Positions 43,722-53,654 are shown, counted from the first letter of the stretch. The stretch: 64,000 nucleotides of DNA from CAZAAW01 sp964483325 (GCA_964483325.1 CAZAAW010000001.1:248001-312000); one strand, 5' to 3'. Program-made: numbers and translations. The notes: generated by a model not told the origin, from the letters alone.

Positions 43722-45825
43722 GCGTCCTTCCCTTCTCAACCCGTTGTTCCGGCCGGTCTCGGACCTCGATGGTGTCGGGCCGAAGATCGCCAAGCTGCTC
43801 GCCCGCCTCCTCGACGGCCCGGACGGCGCCGAGCCGCGGGTGCTCGACCTTCTCTTCCATCTGCCGACCGGCATCATCGACCGGACACGGCAGCCGGGGA
43901 TCGCCGGCTCGGCGGAAGGATCGATCGTCACCCTCAGAGTGCGGGTCGACCGCCACGCTCCGGCACCGCGCCATATGCCACGCCTGCCCTACCGGGTTTT
44001 CGTCCATGACGACACCGGCGAACTCGCCTTGACCTTCTTCCGCGCCAATCGCGCCTGGCTGGAACGGACGCTGCCGGTCGGCGGCATCGTCCATGTCAGC
44101 GGCCGGGTGGAATGGTTCAACGGCCGGCCGAGCATGGTGCATCCGGACTATATCGTCAGCGACGACGAACTCGGCGACCTGCCGCTCGTCGAGCCCGTTT
44201 ATCCCCTGACGGAAGGCCTGTCGCGCAAGGCGCTGCAGAAGGCCATCGCCGCCGCCATCGACGCCATCCCGCAGCTGCCGGAATGGCTCGACCGGACCCG
44301 TCCCGGCATGGCGGCATGGCCCGAGTTCGCCGCGGCGCTCGCCGCCCTGCACCGGCCGGCCAGCGCCGCCGATCTCGAGCCGGAGACGCCGCAGCGGACG
44401 CGCCTTGCCTATGACGAGCTGCTGGCGGACCAGCTCGCCCTGGCGCTGACGCGGGCGCGGATGCGGCGCGGTACCGGCGTGGCGCGGCAGGGCGACGGCC
44501 ACGTCGCGGCGGGCATCCGCGCGGTCCTCCCCTTCAGCCTCACCGCCAGCCAGGAAGCCGCCATCGGCGAGATCCTCGCCGACCTCGCCAAGCCGTCGCC
44601 GATGCTGCGCCTGCTGCAGGGCGATGTCGGCTCAGGCAAGACGGTCGTTGCCCTGATGGCCATGGCCGCCGTCGTCGAATCCGGAGCGCAGGCCGCCCTG
44701 ATGGCACCGACCGAGCTCCTGGCGCGCCAGCATTACGAGACGATCCGGCCGCTCGCCGAGGCCGCCGGGCTGCGCGTCGCGCTGCTGACCGGGCGCGAGC
44801 GCGCCAAGGAGCGCGACGCCATCCTGGCCGAACTGCTGGCGGGCTTCGTCGACATCGCCATCGGCACTCATGCGCTGTTCCAGGAGACCGTGCGCTTCCG
44901 CGATCTCGGCCTCGCCGTCGTCGACGAGCAGCATCGCTTCGGCGTCCAGCAGCGGCTCGCCCTCGCCGCCAAGGGCGGCGCCACCGACGTGCTGGTGATG
45001 ACGGCAACGCCCATTCCGCGCTCGCTGGTCCTCACCTATTTCGGCGACATGGATGTCTCGCAGCTGCGCGAGAAGCCAAAGGGGCGCCGGCCGGTCGAAA
45101 CGCGCATCGTGTCGCGCGAACGGCTGGGCGAAGTCGTTTCCCGCATCGGCGCGGCCATTGCCGGCGGCGGCAAGGTTTTCTGGGTCTGCCCGCTGATCGA
45201 GGAGGCCGAGGACAGCAAGGCGACGGCGGCGGAAGACCGCGCCGCAGCGCTCACCGAGGCCCTCGGGGTTCCGGTCGGGCTCGTCCATGGCCGCATGCCG
45301 GCGGCGGACAAGGACGCCGCCATGGAGCGCTTCCGCAGCGGCGCGGTGCGCATCCTTGTGGCGACGACGGTCATCGAGGTCGGCGTCGACGTCCCGGATG
45401 CGACGATCATGGTGATCGAGCATGCCGAGCGCTTCGGCCTTGCCCAGCTCCACCAGCTGCGCGGCCGCATCGGCCGCGGCGACCAGGCGGCGACATGCCT
45501 GCTGCTCTATGCGCCGCCGCTGGGGCCGACGGCGCGCCGGCGGCTGGAGGTCATGCGCGAGACCGATGACGGCTTCCTGATCGCCGAGGAAGACCTGAAG
45601 CTGCGCGGCGAAGGCGAGATCCTCGGCACCCGCCAGTCCGGCCTGCCCGGCTTCCGGCTCGCCGACAGCGAACGCCATCGGCCGCTGATGGAGGCGGCGC
45701 GCGACGACGCGCAGCAGATCGTCGACGACGATCCGGCGCTGGTGTCGCCGCGCGGCAAGGCGCTGCAGGTGCTGCTCTACCTGTTCGGCCGCGACGCGGC
45801 GATCCGCCTGCTCAGGGCTGGCTGA
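43720..45825 (+). CDS. recG: ATP-dependent DNA helicase RecG, 701 aa
   Basis: The wedge/OB domain (residues 1-230, MRPSLLNPLFRPVSDLDGVGPK, then RPSMVHPDYIV) precedes the helicase core with GDVGSGKTVVA (Walker A), DEQHRFGVQQR (DEQH box), GRIGRGDQAATCLL (motif VI) and the C-terminal LRGEGEILGTRQSG. It remodels stalled forks. The start is supported by the family's typical N-terminus; no good ribosome site is seen before it, because the region codes for sdhE on the other strand. Confidence 0.93.
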   Translation: MRPSLLNPLFRPVSDLDGVGPKIAKLLARLLDGPDGAEPRVLDLLFHLPTGIIDRTRQPGIAGSAEGSIVTLRVRVDRHAPAPRHMPRLPYRVFVHDDTGELALTFFRANRAWLERTLPVGGIVHVSGRVEWFNGRPSMVHPDYIVSDDELGDLPLVEPVYPLTEGLSRKALQKAIAAAIDAIPQLPEWLDRTRPGMAAWPEFAAALAALHRPASAADLEPETPQRTRLAYDELLADQLALALTRARMRRGTGVARQGDGHVAAGIRAVLPFSLTASQEAAIGEILADLAKPSPMLRLLQGDVGSGKTVVALMAMAAVVESGAQAALMAPTELLARQHYETIRPLAEAAGLRVALLTGRERAKERDAILAELLAGFVDIAIGTHALFQETVRFRDLGLAVVDEQHRFGVQQRLALAAKGGATDVLVMTATPIPRSLVLTYFGDMDVSQLREKPKGRRPVETRIVSRERLGEVVSRIGAAIAGGGKVFWVCPLIEEAEDSKATAAEDRAAALTEALGVPVGLVHGRMPAADKDAAMERFRSGAVRILVATTVIEVGVDVPDATIMVIEHAERFGLAQLHQLRGRIGRGDQAATCLLLYAPPLGPTARRRLEVMRETDDGFLIAEEDLKLRGEGEILGTRQSGLPGFRLADSERHRPLMEAARDDAQQIVDDDPALVSPRGKALQVLLYLFGRDAAIRLLRAG

Positions 45826-46510
45826 GCGCGTCCGGCGCCTGCGCCGGCGGCGGATGGGGATCGTGATGGCGGCCGGTGATCTCCTTCGGCAGCGCCGGAT
45901 AGTCGGGCGAGACAAGCCCCATCGATATGACGAGCTTGAGCCCGTCCTCGACGCTCATGTCGAGCATGACGAGGTCGCTCTCCTTGACGAACATCAGGTA
46001 GCCGGCGGTCGGCGCCGGCGTCGGCGGCAGGAAGACGCTGTAGACCTTCTCGCCCGGCTCGGCGATCAGGTGCGGTATTTCGCCGTGGGCCTCGGCCGCC
46101 ACCAGGACGACCGACCACACGCCCTTGCGGGGAAATTCGATCAGGGCGACCTTCTGGAAGGACCGCGACCGGTCGGAGATGACGGTCTGGAAGATCTGCT
46201 TCAGCGCGCGGTAGATGATCCGCACGAAAGGCATCCGGCCGAGAAGGTTCTCGCCATAGGACAGCAGCGTCCGGCCGACGAAGCTGGCGGTCAGGAAGCC
46301 GACCAGCGTGAAGACGACAAGCGCCACCACCAGCCCGAAGCCGGGAACGGCGAAGGGCAGATAGGTATCGGGCGTATAGCGCGCCGGAATTGCGGGCTTG
46401 ATCCAGGCGTCGATCCAGTTGATCAAGGTCCAGACGAGCCAGATCGTGATCAGCACCGGGGCCGCCACGACCAGGCCGGTCAGGAAGTAATTGCGCAGCC
46501 GCGTCATCAC
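45812..46510 (-). CDS. DUF502 membrane protein, 232 aa
   Basis: Two membrane helices near the start (about 8-30 and 55-80), with the DUF502 hallmarks TGLVVAAPVLITIWLVW, PFVRIIYRALKQIFQTV and FLPPTPAPTAGYLMFVKESDL, followed by a cytosolic tail rich in His and Pro. The function is unknown. The 3' end overlaps recG by 14 bases, convergent. Confidence 0.88.
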   Translation of the reverse strand: MMTRLRNYFLTGLVVAAPVLITIWLVWTLINWIDAWIKPAIPARYTPDTYLPFAVPGFGLVVALVVFTLVGFLTASFVGRTLLSYGENLLGRMPFVRIIYRALKQIFQTVISDRSRSFQKVALIEFPRKGVWSVVLVAAEAHGEIPHLIAEPGEKVYSVFLPPTPAPTAGYLMFVKESDLVMLDMSVEDGLKLVISMGLVSPDYPALPKEITGRHHDPHPPPAQAPDALSQP

Positions 46511-46627
46511 GTCCGGATCTCCGCCTCAACCGACACGGCGTGCCGCAGCGCCTCTGTCACCCTTCCCCCGGCTCGACGTCGAACCGGCATCGCTACAGAT
46601 AAGCCGGACTCTCGCATGAGGAAGTAG

Positions 46628-47041
46628 GTGGTGGAAGAGACTTCGCGGCCTGCCCGGACAAGCGGCTGGAAACGCTATCTTTTTCTTGCTCTCGGATTCT
46701 TTTTTACAGGGCTCGGCATCATCGGCGCCTTCGTCCCGATCATGCCGACGACAATCTTCCTGCTCGTTGCGGTGAGCTATTTCGCCCGTTCCTCCGAACG
46801 GCTCGAACGCTGGCTGCTCGACCATCCGCGCTTCGGCCCGCCGATGCGCGCCTGGCGCGACCACGGCGTCATCACCAAGGCCAGCAAGCGCGCCGCCTTC
46901 ATCGGCATGGCGGCAGGCTATGTCATCTTCTGGCTCGCCGCGCGGCCGACTCTGCCGCTTGCCCTCATTGTCGGGGTCTTTTTCCTCGCCAGCGCCTGGT
47001 TCGTCGGCAGCCGGCCGTCGCGGCCCACCGACACGCCCTAG
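46628..47041 (+). CDS. DUF454 (YbaN-like) membrane protein, 137 aa
   Basis: A small membrane protein: KRYLFLALGFFFTGLGIIGAF then VPIMPTTIFLLVAVSYFARSS, the DUF454 core, followed by ERWLLDHPRFGPPMRAWRDHG and two more helices. Such proteins have no known reaction. The start is one of two tandem GTG codons (46628 or 46631), with AAGTAGG just upstream. It is divergent from the DUF502 gene, 117 bases away. Confidence 0.85.
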   Translation: MVEETSRPARTSGWKRYLFLALGFFFTGLGIIGAFVPIMPTTIFLLVAVSYFARSSERLERWLLDHPRFGPPMRAWRDHGVITKASKRAAFIGMAAGYVIFWLAARPTLPLALIVGVFFLASAWFVGSRPSRPTDTP

Positions 47042-47042
47042 G

Positions 47043-47082
47043 GCTACTCGACCGTCACCGACGCTACTCGACCGTCACCGAC
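47043..47082. repeat. 20-bp tandem duplication at the 3' end of glmS
   Basis: GCTACTCGACCGTCACCGAC occurs twice in a row (47043-47062 and 47063-47082). The right copy encodes the last residues of GlmS and its stop; the left copy lies after the stop and is not translated. Confidence 0.9.
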
Positions 47083-48890
47083 TTGGCGAGATTGCGCGGC
47101 TGGTCGACATCCGTCCCCATGAAGACGGCCGTGTGATAGGCGAGAAGCTGCACCGGGACGGCATAGACGAGCGGCGCGATCACCGCCGGCATGTAGGGCA
47201 GGACGATCGTCTCCACAGCATCGATGGCCGCAGCCTCCCGTCCCTTCTGGTCGGTGATGAGGATGATGCGGCCGCCGCGCGCCGCGACTTCCTGCATGTT
47301 GGAGACCGTCTTCTCGAAGATGTGGTCGTAGGGCGCGATGACGATCACCGGCATGTTGCCGTCGACCAGCGCGATCGGCCCGTGCTTCAGCTCGCCGGCG
47401 GCGTAGCCCTCGGCATGGATGTAGGAGATCTCCTTGAGCTTCAGCGCCCCTTCCAGCGCCAGCGGATAGCTGGTGCCGCGGCCGAGATAGAGGGCATGGC
47501 TGGAGCGGCCGAGCTGGGCGGCCAGTGCCTCGATCTGCGCCTCCAGCCTGAGCGCCAGGCTCATCATGCGCGGTATCTCGGCGAGCGAGCGCACCAGCCC
47601 CTCCTCGTCGTCGGCCGAGAGGACACCACGCGCTCGCCCGGCGGCGACCGCAAGGGCCAGAAGGACCGCAAGCTGGCAGGTGAAGGCCTTGGTCGATGCA
47701 ACGCCAATCTCCGGCCCCGCCAGCGTCGGCAGGACGAAATCGGCCTCGCGGGCGATGCTCGACTGCCGCACATTGACGACCGCCGCCACGGCCTGGCCGG
47801 CGCCGCGGGCATAGCGCAGCGACGCCAGCGTGTCGGCCGTCTCGCCCGACTGAGAAATGACGATGGAGGCGCCGCCCTTGGCGAGCGGCTGCTCGCGGTA
47901 GCGGAACTCCGAGGCGATATCGACGTCGACCGACAGGCGCGCCAGGCGCTCGAACCAGTAACGCGCCGTCAGGGCGGCATAATAGGCGGTGCCGCAGGCG
48001 GTGATCGACAGGCGATCCAGCCCGGCGAAGTCGACACGGAAATCCTCCGGCACGGCGATGCGGCCGCGGCTGAAATCGACGTAATGGGCCAGCGTGTGGC
48101 CGACGACTTCCGGCTGCTCGTGGATCTCCTTCGCCATGAAATGGCGATGGTTGCCCTTGTCGACCAGCAGGCTGGTGCCGACGCTCTTGACCGCTGGCCG
48201 CTCGACGATGTCGCCGCTCTCGTCGTGGATGACGACGCCCTCGCGGGTCATCACCGCCCAGTCGCCGTCTTCCAGATAGGTGATGGTGCTGGTGAAGGGC
48301 GCCAGGGCAATGGCGTCCGACCCCAGATAGACCTCGTTGTCGCCATGGCCGATCGCCAGCGGGCTGCCGCGCCGGGCGGCGATCATCAGGTCGTCCTGCC
48401 CTTCGAAGATGACCGCCAGGGCGAAGGCGCCTTCGAGGCGCTTCAGGGCCGCGTGCACGGCGTCGGCCGGCGTCATGCCGGCATCGAGATTGAGCGTGAT
48501 GAGATGGGCGACGACCTCGGTATCGGTGTCGCTCGCCATCGCCCGGCCGGCGGCTTCGATCTCGGCCCGCAATTCGCGGAAATTCTCGATGATGCCGTTA
48601 TGGACCAGCGCCAGCCGCTCGGTGGCGTGCGGATGGGCGTTGGCTTCGGTCGGCGCGCCGTGGGTCGCCCAGCGGGTGTGGCCGATGCCGGCGCGGCCCG
48701 CCAGCGGCTCGCGCTCCAGCCGGTCGGCAAGCCGGCCCAGCTTGCCCTCCGCCCGCCGCCGCGCCAGGCGGCCGTTCTCCAGCGTCGCGATGCCGGCTGA
48801 ATCGTAGCCGCGATATTCAAGGCGCCGTAGCGCGTCGAGAAGGAGCGGCGCGACAGGCGCCTGCCCCAGAATGCCGACAATGCCACACAT
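47064..48890 (-). CDS. glmS: Glucosamine-6-phosphate synthase (glutamine-hydrolysing), 608 aa
   Basis: It makes glucosamine-6-phosphate from fructose-6-phosphate and glutamine, the first step toward UDP-GlcNAc. The start at 48890 gives MCGIVGILG with the N-terminal nucleophile Cys; the upstream extension is excluded as it would bury that Cys. The glutaminase domain (GHTRWATHG, HNGIIENF) and two SIS domains (CGTAYYA, SQSGETADT) are complete, ending KSVTVE. It is next to glmU on the same strand. Confidence 0.95.
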   Translation of the reverse strand: MCGIVGILGQAPVAPLLLDALRRLEYRGYDSAGIATLENGRLARRRAEGKLGRLADRLEREPLAGRAGIGHTRWATHGAPTEANAHPHATERLALVHNGIIENFRELRAEIEAAGRAMASDTDTEVVAHLITLNLDAGMTPADAVHAALKRLEGAFALAVIFEGQDDLMIAARRGSPLAIGHGDNEVYLGSDAIALAPFTSTITYLEDGDWAVMTREGVVIHDESGDIVERPAVKSVGTSLLVDKGNHRHFMAKEIHEQPEVVGHTLAHYVDFSRGRIAVPEDFRVDFAGLDRLSITACGTAYYAALTARYWFERLARLSVDVDIASEFRYREQPLAKGGASIVISQSGETADTLASLRYARGAGQAVAAVVNVRQSSIAREADFVLPTLAGPEIGVASTKAFTCQLAVLLALAVAAGRARGVLSADDEEGLVRSLAEIPRMMSLALRLEAQIEALAAQLGRSSHALYLGRGTSYPLALEGALKLKEISYIHAEGYAAGELKHGPIALVDGNMPVIVIAPYDHIFEKTVSNMQEVAARGGRIILITDQKGREAAAIDAVETIVLPYMPAVIAPLVYAVPVQLLAYHTAVFMGTDVDQPRNLAKSVTVE

Positions 48891-49000
48891 GTCCCGATTC
48901 CCGGCTCCCACCGCCCCGCGCGAGGCCTAGCCGCTTTCCGCTTTATTCCGAAATCACTTCGTGTGACCGGCCGTCACCTGTTGCCGATCGCCCCTTGGCA

Positions 49001-50365
49001 TCAGCGCCGTTCGGCCTTGCCGGCAAGCATCAGCGCCCGCAGCCGGCTGGCCCAGCCGGGCTTGTCGACCTGCCGTGCCCGGCCGATGGCAAGCGAGTCC
49101 GGCGCCACGTCCTGGGTGATTACGCTGCCAGAGCCGATATAGGCGCCGTCGCCGATCACCACCGGCGCCACCAGCGATGTATTGGAGCCGATGAAGGCGT
49201 TGCTGCCGATCGTCGTGCGGTGCTTGTTGAAGCCATCGTAATTGCAGGTGATCGTCCCGGCTCCAACATTGGTCGCGGCGCCGATGCTGGCATCGCCGAT
49301 ATAGGTGAGATGGTTGATCTTGGCGCCGCCGGCGACGGTGGCGTTCTTGATCTCGACGAAGTTGCCGATATGGGCATTCTCGCCGATATCGGCGCCGGGA
49401 CGGAGCCGCGCGAACGGCCCGACAACGGCGCTGCCGGCGACGCGGGCGCCCTCCAGATGGCTGAAGGCGCGGATGGTGGCGCCGTCCTCGACCGTGACGC
49501 CGGGGCCGAAGACGACATGCGGCTCGACCACCACGTCGCGGCCGATCCTGGTGTCGTGGCAGAGGAAGACGGTCTCCGGCGCCACGAGGGTCGCTCCGCC
49601 ATCCATGACCCGTCGCCGCGCCCCAGCCTGCCAGATCGCCTCGGCTTCGGCGAGCTTGGCGCGCGTATCGACGCCGATGACCTCGTCGGCGGCAGCTTCC
49701 ACGACGACGACAGGCTTTCCGTCGGCGACGGCAAGGGCCACCGCATCGGTGAGGTAGAACTCGCCCTTGGCATTGTCGTTGCCGATGCGGTCGAGGCGCT
49801 CGAGGAAGCCGGCGCCGCGAAACGCCATGACGCCGGCATTGCAGAGATCGATCGCCCGCTCCTCGGCAGAGGCGTCGCGATGCTCGCGGATGGCGTTGAC
49901 CAGGCCGTCGTGCAGGATGAGCCTGCCATACCCGGTCGGATCAGGCGGCCGGAAGCCGAGAACGGCGATTTCCGCCCCTTCCGCCAGAGCGCCGCGCAGC
50001 CGCGCCAGCGTTTCGGCGCTGACCAGCGGCGTGTCGCCGTAGAGGACGAGGACATCGTCGGCCGGTGCCGCCAGCGCGTCGCGCGCCGCCCGCACGGCGT
50101 CGGCCGTGCCGCGCCGGACCGCCTGCCGGTGCAGCGACGCGGACGGCGCCTCGGCGGCAACGAAGGCGGCAATTTCGGCAGCGTCCGGTCCGACGACCAC
50201 GGCCCGGCGGTCCGCGCCGCCGGCGCGCGCCGCGGCCAGGACATGGCCCAGCATCGGCCGGCCGGCGACGCGGTGCATGACCTTGGGCAGGGCCGACTGC
50301 ATCCGCGTCCCCTCGCCGGCGGCAAGGATCACGGCGAGGCAGGAACGCGCGGCGGTTTCAGGCAT
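49001..50365 (-). CDS. glmU: Bifunctional GlmU uridylyltransferase/acetyltransferase, 454 aa
   Basis: It makes UDP-N-acetylglucosamine for peptidoglycan and lipopolysaccharide. The pyrophosphorylase motif LAAGEGTRMQSALPKVMH is at about residues 14-31, and the left-handed beta-helix repeats start near residue 250 (VFGPGVTVEDGATIRAFSHLE to NYDGFNKHRTTIG). It is upstream of glmS by 110 bases in the direction of transcription. Both genes act in one pathway. Confidence 0.94.
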   Translation of the reverse strand: MPETAARSCLAVILAAGEGTRMQSALPKVMHRVAGRPMLGHVLAAARAGGADRRAVVVGPDAAEIAAFVAAEAPSASLHRQAVRRGTADAVRAARDALAAPADDVLVLYGDTPLVSAETLARLRGALAEGAEIAVLGFRPPDPTGYGRLILHDGLVNAIREHRDASAEERAIDLCNAGVMAFRGAGFLERLDRIGNDNAKGEFYLTDAVALAVADGKPVVVVEAAADEVIGVDTRAKLAEAEAIWQAGARRRVMDGGATLVAPETVFLCHDTRIGRDVVVEPHVVFGPGVTVEDGATIRAFSHLEGARVAGSAVVGPFARLRPGADIGENAHIGNFVEIKNATVAGGAKINHLTYIGDASIGAATNVGAGTITCNYDGFNKHRTTIGSNAFIGSNTSLVAPVVIGDGAYIGSGSVITQDVAPDSLAIGRARQVDKPGWASRLRALMLAGKAERR

Positions 50366-50443
50366 GGCGGATCGATCCAGTCCCAGCGGGCGGCATGGCG
50401 GGTTTGAACAAGCCGCCGGGCGCCGGTCAAGCCGCAGGATAGC

Positions 50444-51199
50444 TCACACCAGCGCCGGGAATGTGTTCACGAGCCAGACGTTGAAGGCCGTCATCTGGCC
50501 GAAGATGAACAGCACGCCGATCAGCACCAGGAAGGCACCCATCGCCCGCTCGACCGTTCCCATGTGACGGCGGAAGCGCCGCATCAGTCGCATGAACGGT
50601 CCGGCGAACAGCGCCGCGACGAGGAACGGGATGCCCATGCCGAGGGAGTAGGCGCCGAGCAGCGTCATGCCCTGGTAGACCGTCTCGCGTGAGCCGGCGA
50701 TGGCGACGATGGTGCTCAGCACCGGTCCGATGCAAGGCGTCCAGCCGAAGGCGAAGGCCATGCCGAACAGGAAGGCGCCGATGACGCCGGCCGGGTGGCG
50801 CTCAACCTGGAAGCGGGCCTCGCGGCTCAGCAGGCCGATGCGGAAGACGCCGAGGAAATGCAGCCCCATGACGATGATGATGAGGCCGGCGACGACCGAG
50901 ACGACGCTGAGCTCCAGCCCGAAGATGGTGATCGTATAGGCGAAGAGCCCGCGCGTGGCCTGGCCAAGGGCGCTCGCCGTGGCGCCAAGCGCGACGAAGA
51001 CAGCGGAGAAGCCGAGGACGAAGGCCACGGCGGTGATGAACACCCGCCGCCGGGCGCCGGGCGTATTCTCCTCACCGGTGAATTCGTCGAACGTGACGCC
51101 GGCCAGAAAGCTCAGATAAGGCGGCACCAGCGGCAGCACGCAGGGCGAAATGAAGGACAGGAGCCCGGCAAGAAAGGCCCCGAACAGGGTCACGGTCAT
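50444..51199 (-). CDS. ccdA: CcdA-type cytochrome c biogenesis membrane protein, 251 aa
   Basis: Six membrane helices with the paired redox cysteines in SFISPCVLPLVPPYLSFLAG (helix 1) and FGWTPCIGPVLS (helix 4), the hallmark of CcdA/DsbD-core electron carriers that pass reducing power from cytosolic thioredoxin to the periplasm. It may serve heme attachment for the cytochrome c at 17640, but the two genes are far apart. It lies between glmU and the TPR-sulfotransferase, all on the minus strand. Confidence 0.88.
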   Translation of the reverse strand: MTVTLFGAFLAGLLSFISPCVLPLVPPYLSFLAGVTFDEFTGEENTPGARRRVFITAVAFVLGFSAVFVALGATASALGQATRGLFAYTITIFGLELSVVSVVAGLIIIVMGLHFLGVFRIGLLSREARFQVERHPAGVIGAFLFGMAFAFGWTPCIGPVLSTIVAIAGSRETVYQGMTLLGAYSLGMGIPFLVAALFAGPFMRLMRRFRRHMGTVERAMGAFLVLIGVLFIFGQMTAFNVWLVNTFPALV

Positions 51200-51339
51200 G
51201 CCGCGGTTCTAGTGCCCCTGCAGCGGTGGCGAAAGGGCGGTGATGCCGCGCCTACGGCATCGCGGCCGCCGCCGGCTTCACCTTTGCTTGAAGCAGGCGA
51301 GGGGCGCCCGCCCCGGCCCGGCCGGCGGCTGCGCTTCCT

Positions 51340-53508
51340 TCAGGCAACGGTCTCCTTGTCCGGATCGATGCCGAGCGCATCGAGCAGCGGCCCGAGCCGC
51401 TTGCCGTAGCGCTTCCAGCGCTCCACGGAGGTGGCGTAGAGCGGCTTGCGGACCTGCGAGACGCTGGCCGTCTTCACCGGCCGCGTCGATTCGTGGAACT
51501 GCAGGCAGCGATCGTCCCACGGCAGGCCGCAGAAGGCGATGATCTCGCGCGCCTTGGGCTCGATATCGGCGACCACGTCCTCATACTGGACGTCGAGCAT
51601 CACGCCGGGCGGCAGCACCTTGCGCCAGTGCGCCATGAGCTCTTCGTATTTGCGGTAGTAGCGGCCGATCTCCGCCAGGTCGTAGCTGTGGGGCATATCG
51701 TCCTTGAACAGCTTCGAGAAGGCGGAAAGGCACGTATCCACCGGGTTGCGCATCGTGTGGATGATCTTGGCGTTGGGGAACAGCGTCGTGATCGGGCCGA
51801 CGAAATAGTAGTTGGTGAGCAGCTTGTCGGTGATGCGGGACGCCGTCGGCGACAGGGCGGTCACCGTGGCGAGATACTGCTCGGCGACGGCATTGAAATG
51901 CGCCGGCTTCATCGCCTTAGCCATGGCCGGGAATTTCGGCACCGTCGGATACTTGCGCCGCAGCGCGCCGATTGCCTGGCTGAGGGTCTTGATCTCCCCT
52001 GCGCCGAAGACATCGGGATGCGCCGAGATGATCTGCTCGGTCAGCGTGCTGCCGGAGCGCGGCATGCCGACGATGAACAGCGGCAGCGTCGTCGGATTGC
52101 CGGCGAAAGGCCGGTTGGCGAAATACGCCTCGTCGAAGGTCGCGATGATCTCGTCGAAGAAAGCGAAGGTCGACGCCTCGTCATAATCGAGCTGGGCACG
52201 GCGCAGGCGCGCGCCGGTCACATAATGATGCAGCGCCTTTTCGGGATCGCCGATGTCCTCGTGCGCCTTGCCGAGCGCGAAGTGCAGCGGGATGTAGCGG
52301 TCGGCTTCCGGCTCGTCCGCCTTGTCGAGCACATCCAGCATCGCCTTCAGGATCGGGCTGTCGGTGGTGAACTTCTCCAGGTCGACGATGTTGGAATAGG
52401 TGCCGGCGGCCGACGGCCGGTTCTCCAGGGCCTTCAGGAAGACCTCGCGGGCCTCGTCGAGATGGCCGGTGGCCTTGAGCGTCACGCCCAGCATGTTGAG
52501 CGCCTCGGGCATGTCCGGCTTCAGCTCCAGCGCCTTGCGGAAGCTGGCGAGAGCCTTGTCGAGGCGGTCGGTGTCGTGGAACACCTGCCCCATCATCGAA
52601 TGAGCCTCGGCGCTGTCCGGATCGATCCGCAGCGCCTCGCGAACCGCCTGCTCGGCGGCAGCGGCGGCGCCACGCGCCAGCTGGGCGCGCGCCACGCCGA
52701 CAAGCGTCGGCACATGCGTCGGCGACCGCCGCAGGGCGTCGGCGAGGATATGCAGCGCGTCGTCGTGGCGGTCCTCGGCCAGATAGAGCATGGCGAGGTT
52801 GTTGTAGGCTTCGAGATAGTCCGGCCGGATGGTCGCCGCCTGCGCCAGGGCTGTCTCGGCATCGTCGCGGCGCCCGAGATCGCGCAGCGCCGTGCCCATG
52901 TTGTTATAGGCCTCGGCATAGCTGGCGTTGATCTCGACCGCCCTTTCATAGTGGTCGAGCGACTCCCTGGTCTGTTCCAGGGCGCGCAGCGCATTGCCGA
53001 GATTGTTGTGCGCCTCGGCATAGTTCGGATTCAGCTCGATCGAGCGCAGGTAGTGATCGCGCGCCGTCTCGTATTCGCCCTTGTCGTAATAGACGATGCC
53101 GAGATTGTTGATCGCCTCGGCGGCATTGGGATTGAGCGCGATGGCGCGCTTGAGGATCTTCTCCGCCTCGTCGAGATGGCCGAGATTGCGCTCGATCTCG
53201 CCGAGATTGGAATGGTAGTTGGGGATGGTGCCGTCAAAGCGGATCGCCGCCTTTAGCGCCGCGACCGCCTCGTCGCTGCGCCCGAGGCGATGGAGCGTCA
53301 CGCCGAGAATGTTGTGCGCCTCGGCCAGTTTCGGCCGCGCCTTGATGATCTGACGGCAGATGTTCTCCGCCTCGGCGAGCCGTCCGGCATTGAACAGCTG
53401 CCCGGCCGCCGCCAGGGCGTCCTGGACCGGCATGAGCTGCGGCTGCCCCGCTGCTGCTGGGGCTCGGGCCGGGCCGGCGGGCCGACGGGCCGGGGCTTTG
53501 GTTTCCAT
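51340..53508 (-). CDS. TPR-repeat sulfotransferase, 722 aa
   Basis: About ten tetratricopeptide repeats (residues 25-370, such as AEAHNILGVTLHRLGRSDEA and YAEAYNNMGTALRDLGRRDDA) are fused to a sulfotransferase domain. The PAPS-binding loop FIVGMPRSGSTLTEQII is near residues 477-493, and the 3'-phosphate site MRNPVDTCLSAFSKLF follows. It may sulfate a protein or glycan bound by the repeats. It is placed next to the giant autotransporter, suggesting a possible surface substrate, but this is inference. The ATG at 53508 is favoured over the GTGs at 53514-53517. Confidence 0.85.
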   Translation of the reverse strand: METKAPARRPAGPARAPAAAGQPQLMPVQDALAAAGQLFNAGRLAEAENICRQIIKARPKLAEAHNILGVTLHRLGRSDEAVAALKAAIRFDGTIPNYHSNLGEIERNLGHLDEAEKILKRAIALNPNAAEAINNLGIVYYDKGEYETARDHYLRSIELNPNYAEAHNNLGNALRALEQTRESLDHYERAVEINASYAEAYNNMGTALRDLGRRDDAETALAQAATIRPDYLEAYNNLAMLYLAEDRHDDALHILADALRRSPTHVPTLVGVARAQLARGAAAAAEQAVREALRIDPDSAEAHSMMGQVFHDTDRLDKALASFRKALELKPDMPEALNMLGVTLKATGHLDEAREVFLKALENRPSAAGTYSNIVDLEKFTTDSPILKAMLDVLDKADEPEADRYIPLHFALGKAHEDIGDPEKALHHYVTGARLRRAQLDYDEASTFAFFDEIIATFDEAYFANRPFAGNPTTLPLFIVGMPRSGSTLTEQIISAHPDVFGAGEIKTLSQAIGALRRKYPTVPKFPAMAKAMKPAHFNAVAEQYLATVTALSPTASRITDKLLTNYYFVGPITTLFPNAKIIHTMRNPVDTCLSAFSKLFKDDMPHSYDLAEIGRYYRKYEELMAHWRKVLPPGVMLDVQYEDVVADIEPKAREIIAFCGLPWDDRCLQFHESTRPVKTASVSQVRKPLYATSVERWKRYGKRLGPLLDALGIDPDKETVA

Positions 53509-53605
53509 CGCCACCACTTACCCTCGCTGATTGTTGCTGCATCGGAAGTTACGCGCCGGCCTGGCGGCGGTCCATAGGCCGGCTGGGCCCGGAGCGGGCA
53601 GCAGA

Positions 53606-53629
53606 AGGGGCAGGCTTGCGCCCGCCCCT
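53606..53629. terminator. Hairpin downstream of the autotransporter gene
   Basis: AGGGGCAGGC (53606-53615) and GCCCGCCCCT (53620-53629) pair over ten bases with one mismatch around a four-base loop. It follows the autotransporter stop on the minus strand. No T-run. Confidence 0.4.
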
Positions 53630-53654
53630 GCCGATTCTCTGGCCGTCAATGGCG

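Noticed and set aside
48891..49000. glmS ribozyme or riboswitch between glmS and glmU
   Set aside because: No ribozyme core is recognisable, and that element is found mainly in Firmicutes.
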